A DNA stretch of 15,966 nucleotides from an uncultured Pelagibacteraceae bacterium (GTDB taxonomy: Bacteria; Pseudomonadota; Alphaproteobacteria; Pelagibacterales; Pelagibacteraceae). A program made the position numbers and the translations under genes. Positions within the stretch are counted from its first letter, which is position 1, and every line of letters begins with the position of its first letter. The DNA is taken from contig CACLMO010000020.1 in the NCBI GenBank assembly GCA_902608065.1, positions 1 through 15,966 of the forward strand, in the 5' to 3' direction. The notes under the pieces were generated by a model. That model made no database searches, was not told where the DNA came from, and saw only the letters and a program-made list of their open reading frames with translations. This document shows, piece after piece, positions 1-8,037 of this stretch.

Positions 1-1313
1 CCTCTACATTTGATCTTATCTTAAAAAGTGGCAAATGTTTTACTGATGGTCAATTAAAAATTGTTGATCTTGGTATTTCTGAAGGAATCATAAAAAATAT
101 TGGAAAAATTGAGAGTGTTTCTAATGAAAAGGTATTAGATGCAAGCAACTTTGTTATTTTGCCTGGAATTATAGATACTCAAGTTCATTTTAGAGAACCT
201 GGGTCCACAGATGTAGAAGATTTGGAATCAGGAAGTAAAGCTGCGGTCCTGGGTGGAGTAACTTCTGTTTTTGAAATGCCTAACACTAATCCTCCTACAT
301 CTAATCAAGCAGAATTTAATAAGAAACTAAGTTTAGCTAAAAATAGAATGTTTTCTAATTATGCTTTTTATTTTGGCGCAACTCCCCAAAACATGGAAGA
401 TTTACAAAAGGTAGATAAGCTTGAAGGATGTTGTGGGGTAAAATTATTTGCAGGTTCTTCAACAGGAAATCTTTTGGTTAAAGATGAAAAAGATATCGAA
501 AAAGTTATCTCAAACAGTTCTAAAATCGTAGCAATTCATTCAGAAGATGAAGAGATCTTAAATTTAAGAAAAAAATTTATAAAAAAAGGAGATGTAAGCT
601 CTCATCCAATTTGGAGAAATGAGGAATGTGCAATGTCTTCAACTAGAAGAGTAGTCAAGATTGCCGAACGTTATAATAAAAAAATACATGTTTTGCATGT
701 TACTACAAAAGAAGAGGTAGAATTTTTATCAAGATACAAAGGTAATGTTAGTTTTGAAATTACACCACAACACTTAACTATAAGTGCTCCACAGTGCTAC
801 AAATTGTTAGGATCGCTTGCACAAATGAATCCTCCGATTAGAGAAAAGAAACATCAAGATATGCTTTGGAAAGCAGTAAAGGACAGTTTGGTTGATACCA
901 TAGGTTCAGATCATGCTCCTCATAGTTTAGAAAATAAAAAGAAAGAATATCCTCAAACCCCATCAGGAATGCCAGGAGTTCAGACGCTCGTTCCACTTAT
1001 GCTTAATCACATAAATAATAAGAAGTTAACTTTAAACCAATTCATAAAGTTAGTTTGTGAAAATCCAGTAAGAATTTTTGGAATCAAAAACAAAGGTTAC
1101 ATCAAAGAAGGATATGACGCTGATTTAACCATCGTAGACATGAATATGAAAAAAGTTATTAAAAACGATTGGATTGCAAGTAAATGTGGCTGGACTCCAT
1201 TTGATGGTTATGAAGTAAAAGGTTTTCCTTTAGGAACGATTGTAAACGGGAAAGCAGTTGTTTGGGATGGTAAGCTTATTGAAAAAGCAAATGGTAAACC
1301 ATTAAGATTTTAA
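1..1313 (+). CDS. pyrC: Dihydroorotase-like cyclic amidohydrolase (5' end outside window)
   Basis: The reading frame is open from base 3, so the true start lies upstream; the TTG at 159 is internal, because 52 in-frame codons before it already read as the usual amidohydrolase N-terminal beta sheet. Counting residues from that TTG, the fragment shows QVHFREPG (8-15), MPNT (40-43), the lysine of GVKLF (K95), histidines H127, H177 and H180, NPPIRE (224-229) and GSDHAPH (249-255, with D251 as candidate catalytic acid). In the family these bind the metal centre and the dihydroorotate ring, for ring closure of carbamoyl aspartate in pyrimidine synthesis. The first histidine of the usual HxH metal pair is glutamine here. 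From memory, rhizobial and other alphaproteobacterial proteins annotated as dihydroorotase share this and the C-terminal SKCGWTPFDG motif. A related hydrolase such as allantoinase or dihydropyrimidinase is possible. Its end overlaps the convergent prpE by 12 bases. Confidence 0.85.
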   Translation, partial: STFDLILKSGKCFTDGQLKIVDLGISEGIIKNIGKIESVSNEKVLDASNFVILPGIIDTQVHFREPGSTDVEDLESGSKAAVLGGVTSVFEMPNTNPPTSNQAEFNKKLSLAKNRMFSNYAFYFGATPQNMEDLQKVDKLEGCCGVKLFAGSSTGNLLVKDEKDIEKVISNSSKIVAIHSEDEEILNLRKKFIKKGDVSSHPIWRNEECAMSSTRRVVKIAERYNKKIHVLHVTTKEEVEFLSRYKGNVSFEITPQHLTISAPQCYKLLGSLAQMNPPIREKKHQDMLWKAVKDSLVDTIGSDHAPHSLENKKKEYPQTPSGMPGVQTLVPLMLNHINNKKLTLNQFIKLVCENPVRIFGIKNKGYIKEGYDADLTIVDMNMKKVIKNDWIASKCGWTPFDGYEVKGFPLGTIVNGKAVVWDGKLIEKANGKPLRF

Positions 1314-3197
1314 AATATTATGTTTTTTTAAATCTGTTTTTATTTCATCTAAAATTGCAGGATCATCAATAGTTGCTGGCATTTTATAAGGTTCATTATC
1401 CGCTATTTTCCTAACTGTTCCTCTTAATATTTTTCCTGATCTTGTTTTAGGAAGTCTTTTTATAACAATTGCAGTTTTAAAAGCTGCAACAGGACCAATT
1501 TTTTCTCTAATCATTTGCACACATTCTTTTGAAATATCTTCATGTTTTTTAGTAACGCCAGCTTTAAGTGTTAATAAACCAATGGGTAATTGTCCTTTTA
1601 ATTTATCAGCAATTCCTAAAACCGCACACTCTGCAACATCTTTATGTTCTGCTAAAACTTCTTCCATTGCGCCCGTTGATAATCTATGACCAGCAACATT
1701 AATGATGTCATCCGTTCGCGACATAATCCAAACGTAACCATCTTCATCAATATGTCCTGCGTCATAGGTTTGATAGTAGCCAGGATAGTTTGACATATAA
1801 GTTTCTTTATATCTATCATCCGCATTCCAAAGCGTTGGAAAAGTTCCAGGAGGAAGAGGAAGTTTAACCACCACATCTCCCATTTCATTAGGTTTAGCTT
1901 GCTTACCATCACTCTTTAATATTTTTACATCGTAACCTGGAACCGGTTTACATGCAGATCCATATTTTGTTTTTTCTAATCCTATTCCTGCACAGTTCGC
2001 GCTAATAGCCCAACTTGTTTCTGTTTGCCACCAGTGATCAATGACTGGAACTTTTAATAAACCTTCTGCCCATTTTAATGTATCTGGATCCGCTCTTTCA
2101 CCTGCAAGGAATAAAGTTTCAAATGATGATAAATCATATTTTTTAAAAAAAGTTCCATTGGGATCTTCTTTTTTAATAGCACGAAATGCGGTAGGGGCTG
2201 TGAAGAGTGATTTTACTTTGTGTTCAGAAATAATTCTCCAAAAGACTCCAGCATCAGGTGTGCCCACAGGTTTTCCTTCAAACAAAACAGTTGTGCATCC
2301 ATGGAAGAGAGGAGCATAAACAATGTATGAATGACCAACTATCCAGCCTATGTCACTTGCAGACCACCAAACATCATCTGGATCAATGTTATAAATATTT
2401 TTCATAGTCCATTTAAGAGCTACGATATGTCCACCAATATCTCTGACAATTCCTTTAGGAACACCTGTCGTACCAGATGTGTAGAGAATATAAGCATAGT
2501 CGTTAGCATTCATCTCAACACACTCTACAGGTTTTGCTTCTTTTATAGCATCATTCCAATCAATTTCATTTTTTTCTAAATCGACTTTAAAATCTTTTCT
2601 TTGGTAGATAATACATTTTTCAGGTTTGTGTTTTGCTAATTCAATTGCTTTTTTAAGAAGAGGTTTATACTCAATTGTTCTTCCAGGTTCATAACCACAA
2701 GAAGCTGACAAAATAATTTTTGCTTTAGAATCATCTATTCTGCTTGCAAGTTCATTTGGAGCAAAGCCACCGAAAACCACAGAATGAACTGCTCCAATTC
2801 TTCCACAAGCAAGCATTCCAATTACCGCCTCAGGTATCATTGGCATATAAATTATAACTCTATCACCTTTGTTTATTCCTTGATTTTTTAAAGCTCCTGC
2901 AAATGTTGCTACGTGATCTTTTAATTCAGAATAGGTTATTTTTTTTTGTGAATTAGTTATTGGACTATCGTAAATAATAGCTATCTTTTCGCCTTTACCA
3001 TTTTTTACATGCAAATCGATTGCGTTATAACAAGTGTTTGTAGTTCCATCAGAAAACCATTTGTAGAAAGGGGGGGTTTTAGAATCTAAAATTTTTTTTG
3101 GTTTTTTGTACCAAAATACATCGTTTGCAACATCTCCCCAAAATCCATTCGCATCTGTAATAGACCTTTGATAAATCTCTTTATATTTAGTTGACAT
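1302..3197 (-). CDS. prpE: Propionyl-CoA synthetase (acetyl-CoA synthetase family)
   Basis: This is an AMP-forming acyl-CoA synthetase that activates a short-chain acid, most likely propionate, with ATP and coenzyme A in the cytoplasm. At 631 residues it is full length for the PrpE/ACSS3 branch. Visible landmarks are the phosphate-binding loop YTSGTTGVPKG (239-249), WWQTET (389-394), the hinge and adenylate-binding stretch SRTDDIINVAGHRLS (493-507), and the catalytic lysine in PKTRSGKILRG (K589), the usual site of regulatory acetylation. Stretches such as MLACGRIGAVHSVVFGGF and ILSASCGYEPGR favour propionyl- over acetyl-CoA synthetase, but substrate choice cannot be proved from sequence. The ATG at 3195-3197 is preceded by a strong Shine-Dalgarno, GAGGGG, eight bases upstream, one of the best in the window. 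It is divergent from the ferredoxin gene and convergent with the dihydroorotase gene. No methylcitrate-cycle genes are adjacent. Confidence 0.88.
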   Translation of the reverse strand: MSTKYKEIYQRSITDANGFWGDVANDVFWYKKPKKILDSKTPPFYKWFSDGTTNTCYNAIDLHVKNGKGEKIAIIYDSPITNSQKKITYSELKDHVATFAGALKNQGINKGDRVIIYMPMIPEAVIGMLACGRIGAVHSVVFGGFAPNELASRIDDSKAKIILSASCGYEPGRTIEYKPLLKKAIELAKHKPEKCIIYQRKDFKVDLEKNEIDWNDAIKEAKPVECVEMNANDYAYILYTSGTTGVPKGIVRDIGGHIVALKWTMKNIYNIDPDDVWWSASDIGWIVGHSYIVYAPLFHGCTTVLFEGKPVGTPDAGVFWRIISEHKVKSLFTAPTAFRAIKKEDPNGTFFKKYDLSSFETLFLAGERADPDTLKWAEGLLKVPVIDHWWQTETSWAISANCAGIGLEKTKYGSACKPVPGYDVKILKSDGKQAKPNEMGDVVVKLPLPPGTFPTLWNADDRYKETYMSNYPGYYQTYDAGHIDEDGYVWIMSRTDDIINVAGHRLSTGAMEEVLAEHKDVAECAVLGIADKLKGQLPIGLLTLKAGVTKKHEDISKECVQMIREKIGPVAAFKTAIVIKRLPKTRSGKILRGTVRKIADNEPYKMPATIDDPAILDEIKTDLKKHNILKS

Positions 3198-3602
<405 letters not shown>

Positions 3603-3610
3603 TTTAATTT

Positions 3611-4633
3611 ATGATTAAAACAGATGTTTTGATAATTGGTGCAGGACCAGTTGGAATTTTTGCTGTTCATCAGCTAGGTATAATTGGTTTAAAAGCAGAA
3701 GTAGTTGATAACCTAGACAAAATTGGTGGCCAATGCATAGAGTTATATCCTGATAAACCTATTTACGATATTCCAGGGATTCCTTCATGCACTGGAGAAA
3801 GTTTAACAAAAAATTTAATTGAACAAATAAAAAATTTCAAAACTAATTTTCATTTAAATGAAAGAGTTGAAGAAATTATTAAAGAAAAAAATAATTGGAA
3901 AATAACAACTAGCAAAAAAAAAGTTTTTTTAGCACCAAACATAATTATTGCAGGAGGAGTAGGATCATTTGAACCTAGAAAATTTTCAGTAAAAGATATT
4001 GAAAAATTTGAAAATAATGGAGTTTATTATTCAATAAAAGACAAAAATTATTTTAAAAATAAAAAAGTTTCTATATTTGGTGGAGGTGACTCTGCTTTAG
4101 ATTGGGCAATTGAATTATCAAAATTGGCAGAAGTAACATTAGTACATCGTAGAAACGAATTTAGGGGAGCTGAACACAGTGAAAAAACAGCAAGAGAATT
4201 AGAAAAAAAAGGCAAGTTAGCAATAAAGACTCCATTTCAAATTGACGCAATAGAAGGTCAAGACAAAGTAAAATCAATAACTATAAAAAATGAAAATGGA
4301 AAAACTGAGAAAATCATCACAGATGCCGTTCTAGGCTTTTTTGGATTAATAATGAAATTAGGTCCAATTGCTGAATGGGGATTAAATTTGGATAAAAAAA
4401 CAATACCAGTGAATACACAAAATTTTCAAACAAACAAAGAAGGTATTTTTGCTATTGGAGACATTTGTACTTATCCGGGCAAACTTAAATTAATTTTATC
4501 AGGCTTCCATGAAGGAGCCCTTGCAGCAAGAGCCTGTTTTAAATTAGCTAGACCAAATGAAAAATATAGATTTGAATTTACTACCACATCTAAAAGTATT
4601 CATGAAAAATTAGGAGTAAAAAAAATTGATTGA
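3611..4633 (+). CDS. Ferredoxin--NADP reductase, thioredoxin-reductase-like type
   Basis: This FAD flavoprotein would move electrons between NADPH and ferredoxin. The FAD-binding loop GAGPVG is at residues 10-15, followed by GGQCIELYP (39-47). The NADP-binding loop GGGDSALDWA is at 157-166, with HRR (179-181) suited to the 2'-phosphate of NADPH. The C-terminal FAD motif GIFAIGD is followed by a helix that contacts the flavin (SGFHEGALAAR). The CxxC redox pair of true thioredoxin reductase is absent from the NADP domain, which places the protein with the TrxR-like ferredoxin reductases of alphaproteobacteria and Gram-positives. Its 340 residues are typical. It follows the ferredoxin gene by eight bases, with AAGGA upstream of its ATG, and overlaps the next gene by eight bases, so the three genes are probably one transcript. 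Confidence 0.88.
   Translation: MIKTDVLIIGAGPVGIFAVHQLGIIGLKAEVVDNLDKIGGQCIELYPDKPIYDIPGIPSCTGESLTKNLIEQIKNFKTNFHLNERVEEIIKEKNNWKITTSKKKVFLAPNIIIAGGVGSFEPRKFSVKDIEKFENNGVYYSIKDKNYFKNKKVSIFGGGDSALDWAIELSKLAEVTLVHRRNEFRGAEHSEKTARELEKKGKLAIKTPFQIDAIEGQDKVKSITIKNENGKTEKIITDAVLGFFGLIMKLGPIAEWGLNLDKKTIPVNTQNFQTNKEGIFAIGDICTYPGKLKLILSGFHEGALAARACFKLARPNEKYRFEFTTTSKSIHEKLGVKKID
4612..4616 (+). promoter_or_regulatory. Ribosome binding site that fixes the TTG start of the GST gene
   Basis: AGGAG lies inside the end of the ferredoxin reductase gene, nine bases before the TTG at 4626. In the GST frame a TAA stop sits at 4617-4619, so no start further upstream is possible. The next in-frame ATG, near 4677, would remove the first strand and helix of the glutathione-binding fold. 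The TTG is therefore very probably the real start. Confidence 0.75.
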
Positions 4634-5252
4634 ATTATTTTATGCCAACACTCCCAATGGAAAAAAAATATCAATCATGTTGGAGGAAATTAAATATCCT
4701 TATAAAATTACTTTAGTTGATCTTAAAAATGGAGATCAATTTAAGTCTAAATTTAGATTAATTAGTCCGTTTAGCAAAATTCCTGTAATAACCGATCATA
4801 AAAATAATATAAGTATTTTTGAGTCTGGGGCTATTTTAATTTATTTAGGTAAAAAAAGTGAAAAATTTTACGATAAATTTGATCGAGATTCAATTAATCA
4901 ATGGCTCATAGCACAAGTAGCTTACGTTGGACCATTATTAGGTCAACACCATCAATTTCATCATTATAATTCTGGGAAAAGTAAATTTGGTGAAGAAAGA
5001 TATTTTAACATTGCAAAAAGTATTTATAAGGATTTAGACGAACGTCTTTCAAAATCGAAATTTTTAGCAGGAAGTGAATATTCTATCGCAGATATTGCAA
5101 CTTTTCCATGGATGGCAAGACATCCTATTCACGATATTGGAATTAAAAATTTTAAACATTTATGTAATTGGTACGAATTAATATCTAGCAGGTCAGCTGT
5201 TAGAAAAGGATATGATTGTTTAAAAACTGGGGAAGAAATACCTAAACCTTAA
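4626..5252 (+). CDS. yfcG: YfcG-like glutathione S-transferase / disulfide-bond oxidoreductase
   Basis: This 208-residue glutathione S-transferase fold has an N-terminal thioredoxin-like domain (about 1-80) and a helical C-terminal domain. It closely resembles E. coli YfcG as I remember it: TPNGKK near the N-terminus, with T9 and N11 at the positions of YfcG's glutathione-contacting Thr and Asn; SPFSKIP with the cis-proline P53; FESGAI (65-70) for the gamma-glutamyl group; GPLLGQHHQFHHY (102-114); and the helix-capping SIADIATFPW (153-162). YfcG has little classical transferase activity and reduces disulfides using glutathione. The gene starts with TTG and overlaps the reductase by eight bases, which suggests translational coupling. 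It may act in thiol redox balance beside the ferredoxin pair, but a direct partnership is only inferred. It ends one base before dksA. Confidence 0.87.
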   Translation: MIELFYANTPNGKKISIMLEEIKYPYKITLVDLKNGDQFKSKFRLISPFSKIPVITDHKNNISIFESGAILIYLGKKSEKFYDKFDRDSINQWLIAQVAYVGPLLGQHHQFHHYNSGKSKFGEERYFNIAKSIYKDLDERLSKSKFLAGSEYSIADIATFPWMARHPIHDIGIKNFKHLCNWYELISSRSAVRKGYDCLKTGEEIPKP

Positions 5253-5253
5253 T

Positions 5254-5667
5254 TTAGTTATCAGCAAATATTTTTTCGTTCTTTTCATGTTTTTCTTGAG
5301 CTTCTATTGATAAAGTAGCTATAGGTCTAGCGATTAATCTTTTAATTCCAATGGGTTCTCCAGTTTCTTCACAGTAACCAAAAGTATCATCTTTAATTTT
5401 TTTTATTGCTTTATCTATTTTTTCTAAAAGCTTTCTTTGTCTATTTATAGTACGTAACTCAACAGATTTTTCAGTTTGAGAAGATGCCTGATCAACTATA
5501 TCTGGAGAAGAAATTTCGTGATCTGCTTCATTAAGATAAAGATTTTTGTTGTTAGATTTTATTATTTCATTTCTCCAATTAGTGAGTATTTTTTTAAAAT
5601 AAGCCTTCTGTTTTGAAGACATATATTTTTCTTTTTCGTTTGGAATATAGTTTTTTGAAGAACTCAT
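5254..5667 (-). CDS. dksA: DksA-family RNA polymerase-binding regulator, single-cysteine type
   Basis: DksA binds in the RNA polymerase secondary channel and, with ppGpp, retunes promoters during starvation. The ATG at 5665-5667 gives 137 residues; a longer frame back to a TTG at 5721 would run through the promoter and was not used. The coiled-coil tip is intact, PDIVDQAS, with D56, D59 and A61 matching the essential D-x-x-D-x-A. The zinc finger is not: of the four cysteines in E. coli DksA only C99 remains, the others being T102, S120 and A123 (YCEETGEPIG, ATLSIEAQ). From memory this zinc-free form is usual in alphaproteobacteria, and a Rhodobacter version is functional. The gene is tail-to-tail with the GST gene and divergent from the glycosyltransferase unit. 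Confidence 0.92.
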   Translation of the reverse strand: MSSSKNYIPNEKEKYMSSKQKAYFKKILTNWRNEIIKSNNKNLYLNEADHEISSPDIVDQASSQTEKSVELRTINRQRKLLEKIDKAIKKIKDDTFGYCEETGEPIGIKRLIARPIATLSIEAQEKHEKNEKIFADN

Positions 5668-5693
5668 TATTAAAAAATTGTTTAAAGCGAGAG

Positions 5694-5721
5694 AGTATAT
5701 TGACGTTTTTCCAGGTGTCAA
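5694..5721 (-). promoter_or_regulatory. Sigma-70-type promoter of dksA
   Basis: On the minus strand a perfect -35, TTGACA (5716-5721), is followed after 16 bases by TATACT (5694-5699), five of six matches to the -10 consensus. Transcription would start near 5687, leaving a leader of about 20 bases before the ATG at 5667. This is the best promoter match in the window. The bases after the -10 read CTCTCGC, an unusually C/G-rich discriminator here. The -35 also forms half of a short inverted repeat, GTGTC-AA-GACAC (5715-5726). Confidence 0.7.
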
Positions 5722-5735
5722 GACACATAAACTTG

Positions 5736-5741
5736 TATAAA
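5736..5741 (+). promoter_or_regulatory. Possible -10 element just before the glycosyltransferase gene
   Basis: TATAAA, five of six matches to the -10 consensus, ends eight bases before the ATG at 5750. If used, transcription would begin at or within a few bases of the start codon, giving a leaderless or nearly leaderless message. No Shine-Dalgarno is visible, which fits. No good -35 hexamer sits at 16-18 bases, and such hexamers are common in AT-rich DNA. Confidence 0.35.
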
Positions 5742-5749
5742 TTTAGAGT

Positions 5750-7171
5750 ATGCAAATTAGAAAAAAAGACTTAAATCAAATTCTTATAATTTTTTTATTT
5801 TTACACTTAGTTATTTGGACATTAATTCCAAGTATTACAAACACTAATTTACCTTTAGATACCATAGAGGCTTTGGCTTGGGGCAGCAATTTAGATTGGG
5901 GTTTTAACAAACATCCACCTTTCAGTGCTTTTGTTGTTGAAATATTTTATCAGATATTTGGAAACCAAGACTGGGTTTATTATTTTTTAAGTCAATTATT
6001 TGTAATATTAGGTTTTTATATAGTTTTTATATTTTCTAAAGATTTTTTTAAAAATCACACTTATGGTTTAATATCAATATTATTATTAGAAGGAATATAC
6101 TTTTACAATTTTACCACTCCAGAGTTTAACGTAAATGTTAGTCAAATACCTTTCTGGTCTCTCACAGTTTATTTCTGCTGGAAAGGAATAAAAGAAAATA
6201 CAAATATCCATTGGTTGCTATTCGGAATTTTTGCAGCTTTAGGGGTTTTATCAAAATATTTATTTATATATTTACTAATAGCGTTAGATATATTTTTTAT
6301 TTATCTCATAATAAATAAAAAATTTAATTTAAAACCTTTAATTTCTTTGATTAGTTTTTTTATTATACTTTTGCCACATTTAATTTGGTTAGTTGATAAC
6401 AATTACATTACAATTAATTATGCTTTACATCGAACTGGGATATCAGAAACTAGTTTAGTCACATCTCATCTGGTTCATCCTTTAACTTTTTTAGGAAAAC
6501 AAATTGGTATACTTACTCCTTTTTTTGTAATGTTTTTATTTGCTGTCTCAAAATTCAAACCAAAAATAAATTTTAAAGATAAAAGATTGGTATTTTTAAT
6601 TGTCATAAATATAGCTCCATTAATTCTAATGTTTTTAACATCTATGTTGATGGGCGTTAAAATAAGAACAATGTGGATGACACCTTTTTATTTATTTACA
6701 GGAGTTTTATTAGTTTATGTTTTTCAAAAAAAAATCATCTTAAATAAATTAAAATATTTTTTTTCAGTATTTATTATATTATGCATTTTTTCTCCTGCTT
6801 TGTATTTTTATATTTCAATTACACAAATAAATAAAAGGACAGATTATCCAGGAAGACAAATATCAGAAGAAGTTCAAGAAAAATTTGATGAAAATTTTAA
6901 AGGTCAAATTATATGGATCATAGGAGACGAGTGGCATGGAGGAAATTTATCTTACCATTTACAATCAAGACCTAAATGGTTTTATGTCGGAAGTGATAAA
7001 AATATTCCAGAAATTAAAAAATTGCCTCAACAAAGTGGAAAAATTTCGACAATTGGAACTTCAGACGTTAATATTATAGAAAAAGCATCTGAACTTTGTA
7101 ATAAAACAAATGGTTTATTTTATATAATTAAAAAAATTGATTTTTGTTTTTACGGATCTGACAGGAAATGA
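5750..7171 (+). CDS. Membrane glycosyltransferase, family 39 / ArnT-like (PMT_2)
   Basis: This 473-residue multi-pass inner-membrane protein would transfer a sugar from a polyprenyl-phosphate donor to an acceptor outside the cytoplasm. A hydrophobic segment (about 9-29) is followed by an extracytoplasmic loop with D37 and E40 and the motif NKHPPFSA (53-60), equivalent to the acidic catalytic region and K/H-PP motif of PMT_2 and ArnT-type enzymes. Further hydrophobic segments run to about residue 358, and a soluble tail of about 115 residues completes the protein. The acceptor (lipid A, another glycan or a protein) cannot be told from sequence. The next gene, a family-2 transferase, overlaps by four bases (ATGA). 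It resembles dolichyl/polyprenyl-phosphate sugar synthases, so it plausibly makes the lipid-linked sugar that this enzyme uses. No ArnA/B/C-type aminoarabinose genes are nearby. Confidence 0.8.
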   Translation: MQIRKKDLNQILIIFLFLHLVIWTLIPSITNTNLPLDTIEALAWGSNLDWGFNKHPPFSAFVVEIFYQIFGNQDWVYYFLSQLFVILGFYIVFIFSKDFFKNHTYGLISILLLEGIYFYNFTTPEFNVNVSQIPFWSLTVYFCWKGIKENTNIHWLLFGIFAALGVLSKYLFIYLLIALDIFFIYLIINKKFNLKPLISLISFFIILLPHLIWLVDNNYITINYALHRTGISETSLVTSHLVHPLTFLGKQIGILTPFFVMFLFAVSKFKPKINFKDKRLVFLIVINIAPLILMFLTSMLMGVKIRTMWMTPFYLFTGVLLVYVFQKKIILNKLKYFFSVFIILCIFSPALYFYISITQINKRTDYPGRQISEEVQEKFDENFKGQIIWIIGDEWHGGNLSYHLQSRPKWFYVGSDKNIPEIKKLPQQSGKISTIGTSDVNIIEKASELCNKTNGLFYIIKKIDFCFYGSDRK

Positions 7172-8037
7172 AAAAATTTTTTATTTTAATTCCATTATAC
7201 AATGATTGGAAATCAGTTTCTAAATTATTAAAAGAAATTGATTTACGAGTTGAAAACTGGATAGCAGAAGTTTCGGTAATTATTGTTAATGATGCTTCTA
7301 CCGAAGAAAAATCTAATTTAAATTTAAATTTTAATAAAATTAAATCAGTTAAAATTATAAATATGAAAGAAAATAAAGTTCATCAAAGATGCATCGCAGC
7401 TGGAATGAAATATATTTGTAAGAATGAAGATTTTGATTATCTTATAGTTATGGATGCCGACGGAGAAGATAGACCCGATGAACTTAATGATTTTTATAAA
7501 AAGGTCCAAGAAAATCCTAAAATGACTGTAACTGGAAATCGGTTTAAAAGATCGGAAAGCTTTGTTTTCAAAATTTTATATGAATTACATAAGCTTTTAA
7601 CCTTGGTGTTCACAGGAAAATTGATAAAGTTTGGTAATTTTACCTGTTTACCAAAAGACCACGTCTTGCAGTTGATCAATAAACCTTATTTATGGAATTC
7701 TTATTCAAGTTCGGTTGTTCGCACGGTTAAAGATAGAACTTTTATACCTTCTATAAGAGGAGTTAGATATGTTTTACCATCAAAGATGAATTTTTTTGGT
7801 TTAGTTTTTCATTCACTCTCTATTATATCTGTATTTAGAAAATTGGTTATCATTCGATCAGCTGTATTTTCCGCAATCTATTTACTTGTAATTGCTGACA
7901 ATTTATCTCTATTTACTCTTGCTCCTATATTTTTTCTTTTAGTTTTTATTTTTGTTATTTTGAAGATTTCAATGCGTTCTAATTTAGAAGAATTAAATAA
8001 ATCTTTAGAAAATGTAGGTAGCATTGATACCTTATGA
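7168..8037 (+). CDS. Family 2 glycosyltransferase, polyprenyl-phosphate sugar synthase-like
   Basis: This is a GT-A-fold transferase of 289 residues. It has the family start ILIPLYND (6-13), the nucleotide-contact strand IIVNDAS (38-44), the metal-binding DxD in MDADGED (D96, D98) and the GNFTCLP segment (156-162), similar to the acceptor region of dolichol-phosphate-mannose-type synthases. Two hydrophobic segments near the C-terminus (about 230-245 and 250-268) probably anchor it in the inner membrane, with the catalytic domain in the cytoplasm. The start ATG overlaps the stop of the preceding transferase (ATGA), so the two are translationally coupled. The likely job is to charge a polyprenyl phosphate with a sugar for the upstream membrane transferase. 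The sugar is unknown. Its stop overlaps the convergent umuC by six bases. Confidence 0.8.
   Translation: MKKFFILIPLYNDWKSVSKLLKEIDLRVENWIAEVSVIIVNDASTEEKSNLNLNFNKIKSVKIINMKENKVHQRCIAAGMKYICKNEDFDYLIVMDADGEDRPDELNDFYKKVQENPKMTVTGNRFKRSESFVFKILYELHKLLTLVFTGKLIKFGNFTCLPKDHVLQLINKPYLWNSYSSSVVRTVKDRTFIPSIRGVRYVLPSKMNFFGLVFHSLSIISVFRKLVIIRSAVFSAIYLLVIADNLSLFTLAPIFFLLVFIFVILKISMRSNLEELNKSLENVGSIDTL

Noticed and set aside
159..161. TTG as start codon of the dihydroorotase-like gene
   Set aside because: The frame is open from base 3 and the 52 codons before the TTG read as typical amidohydrolase N-terminus (FDLILKSGK...), so the gene begins outside the window.
979..994. GTTC repeats inside the dihydroorotase gene
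   Set aside because: The spacing is eight bases, not seven, and the site is well inside a coding region.
1652..2579. Open frames on both strands inside prpE
   Set aside because: They overlap a full-length enzyme with all motifs intact and are AT-rich chance frames with no family resemblance.
5668..5721. N-terminal extension of DksA to a TTG at 5721
   Set aside because: It would translate the -35 and -10 of the dksA promoter, and the added residues do not resemble DksA; the ATG at 5667 fits the family.
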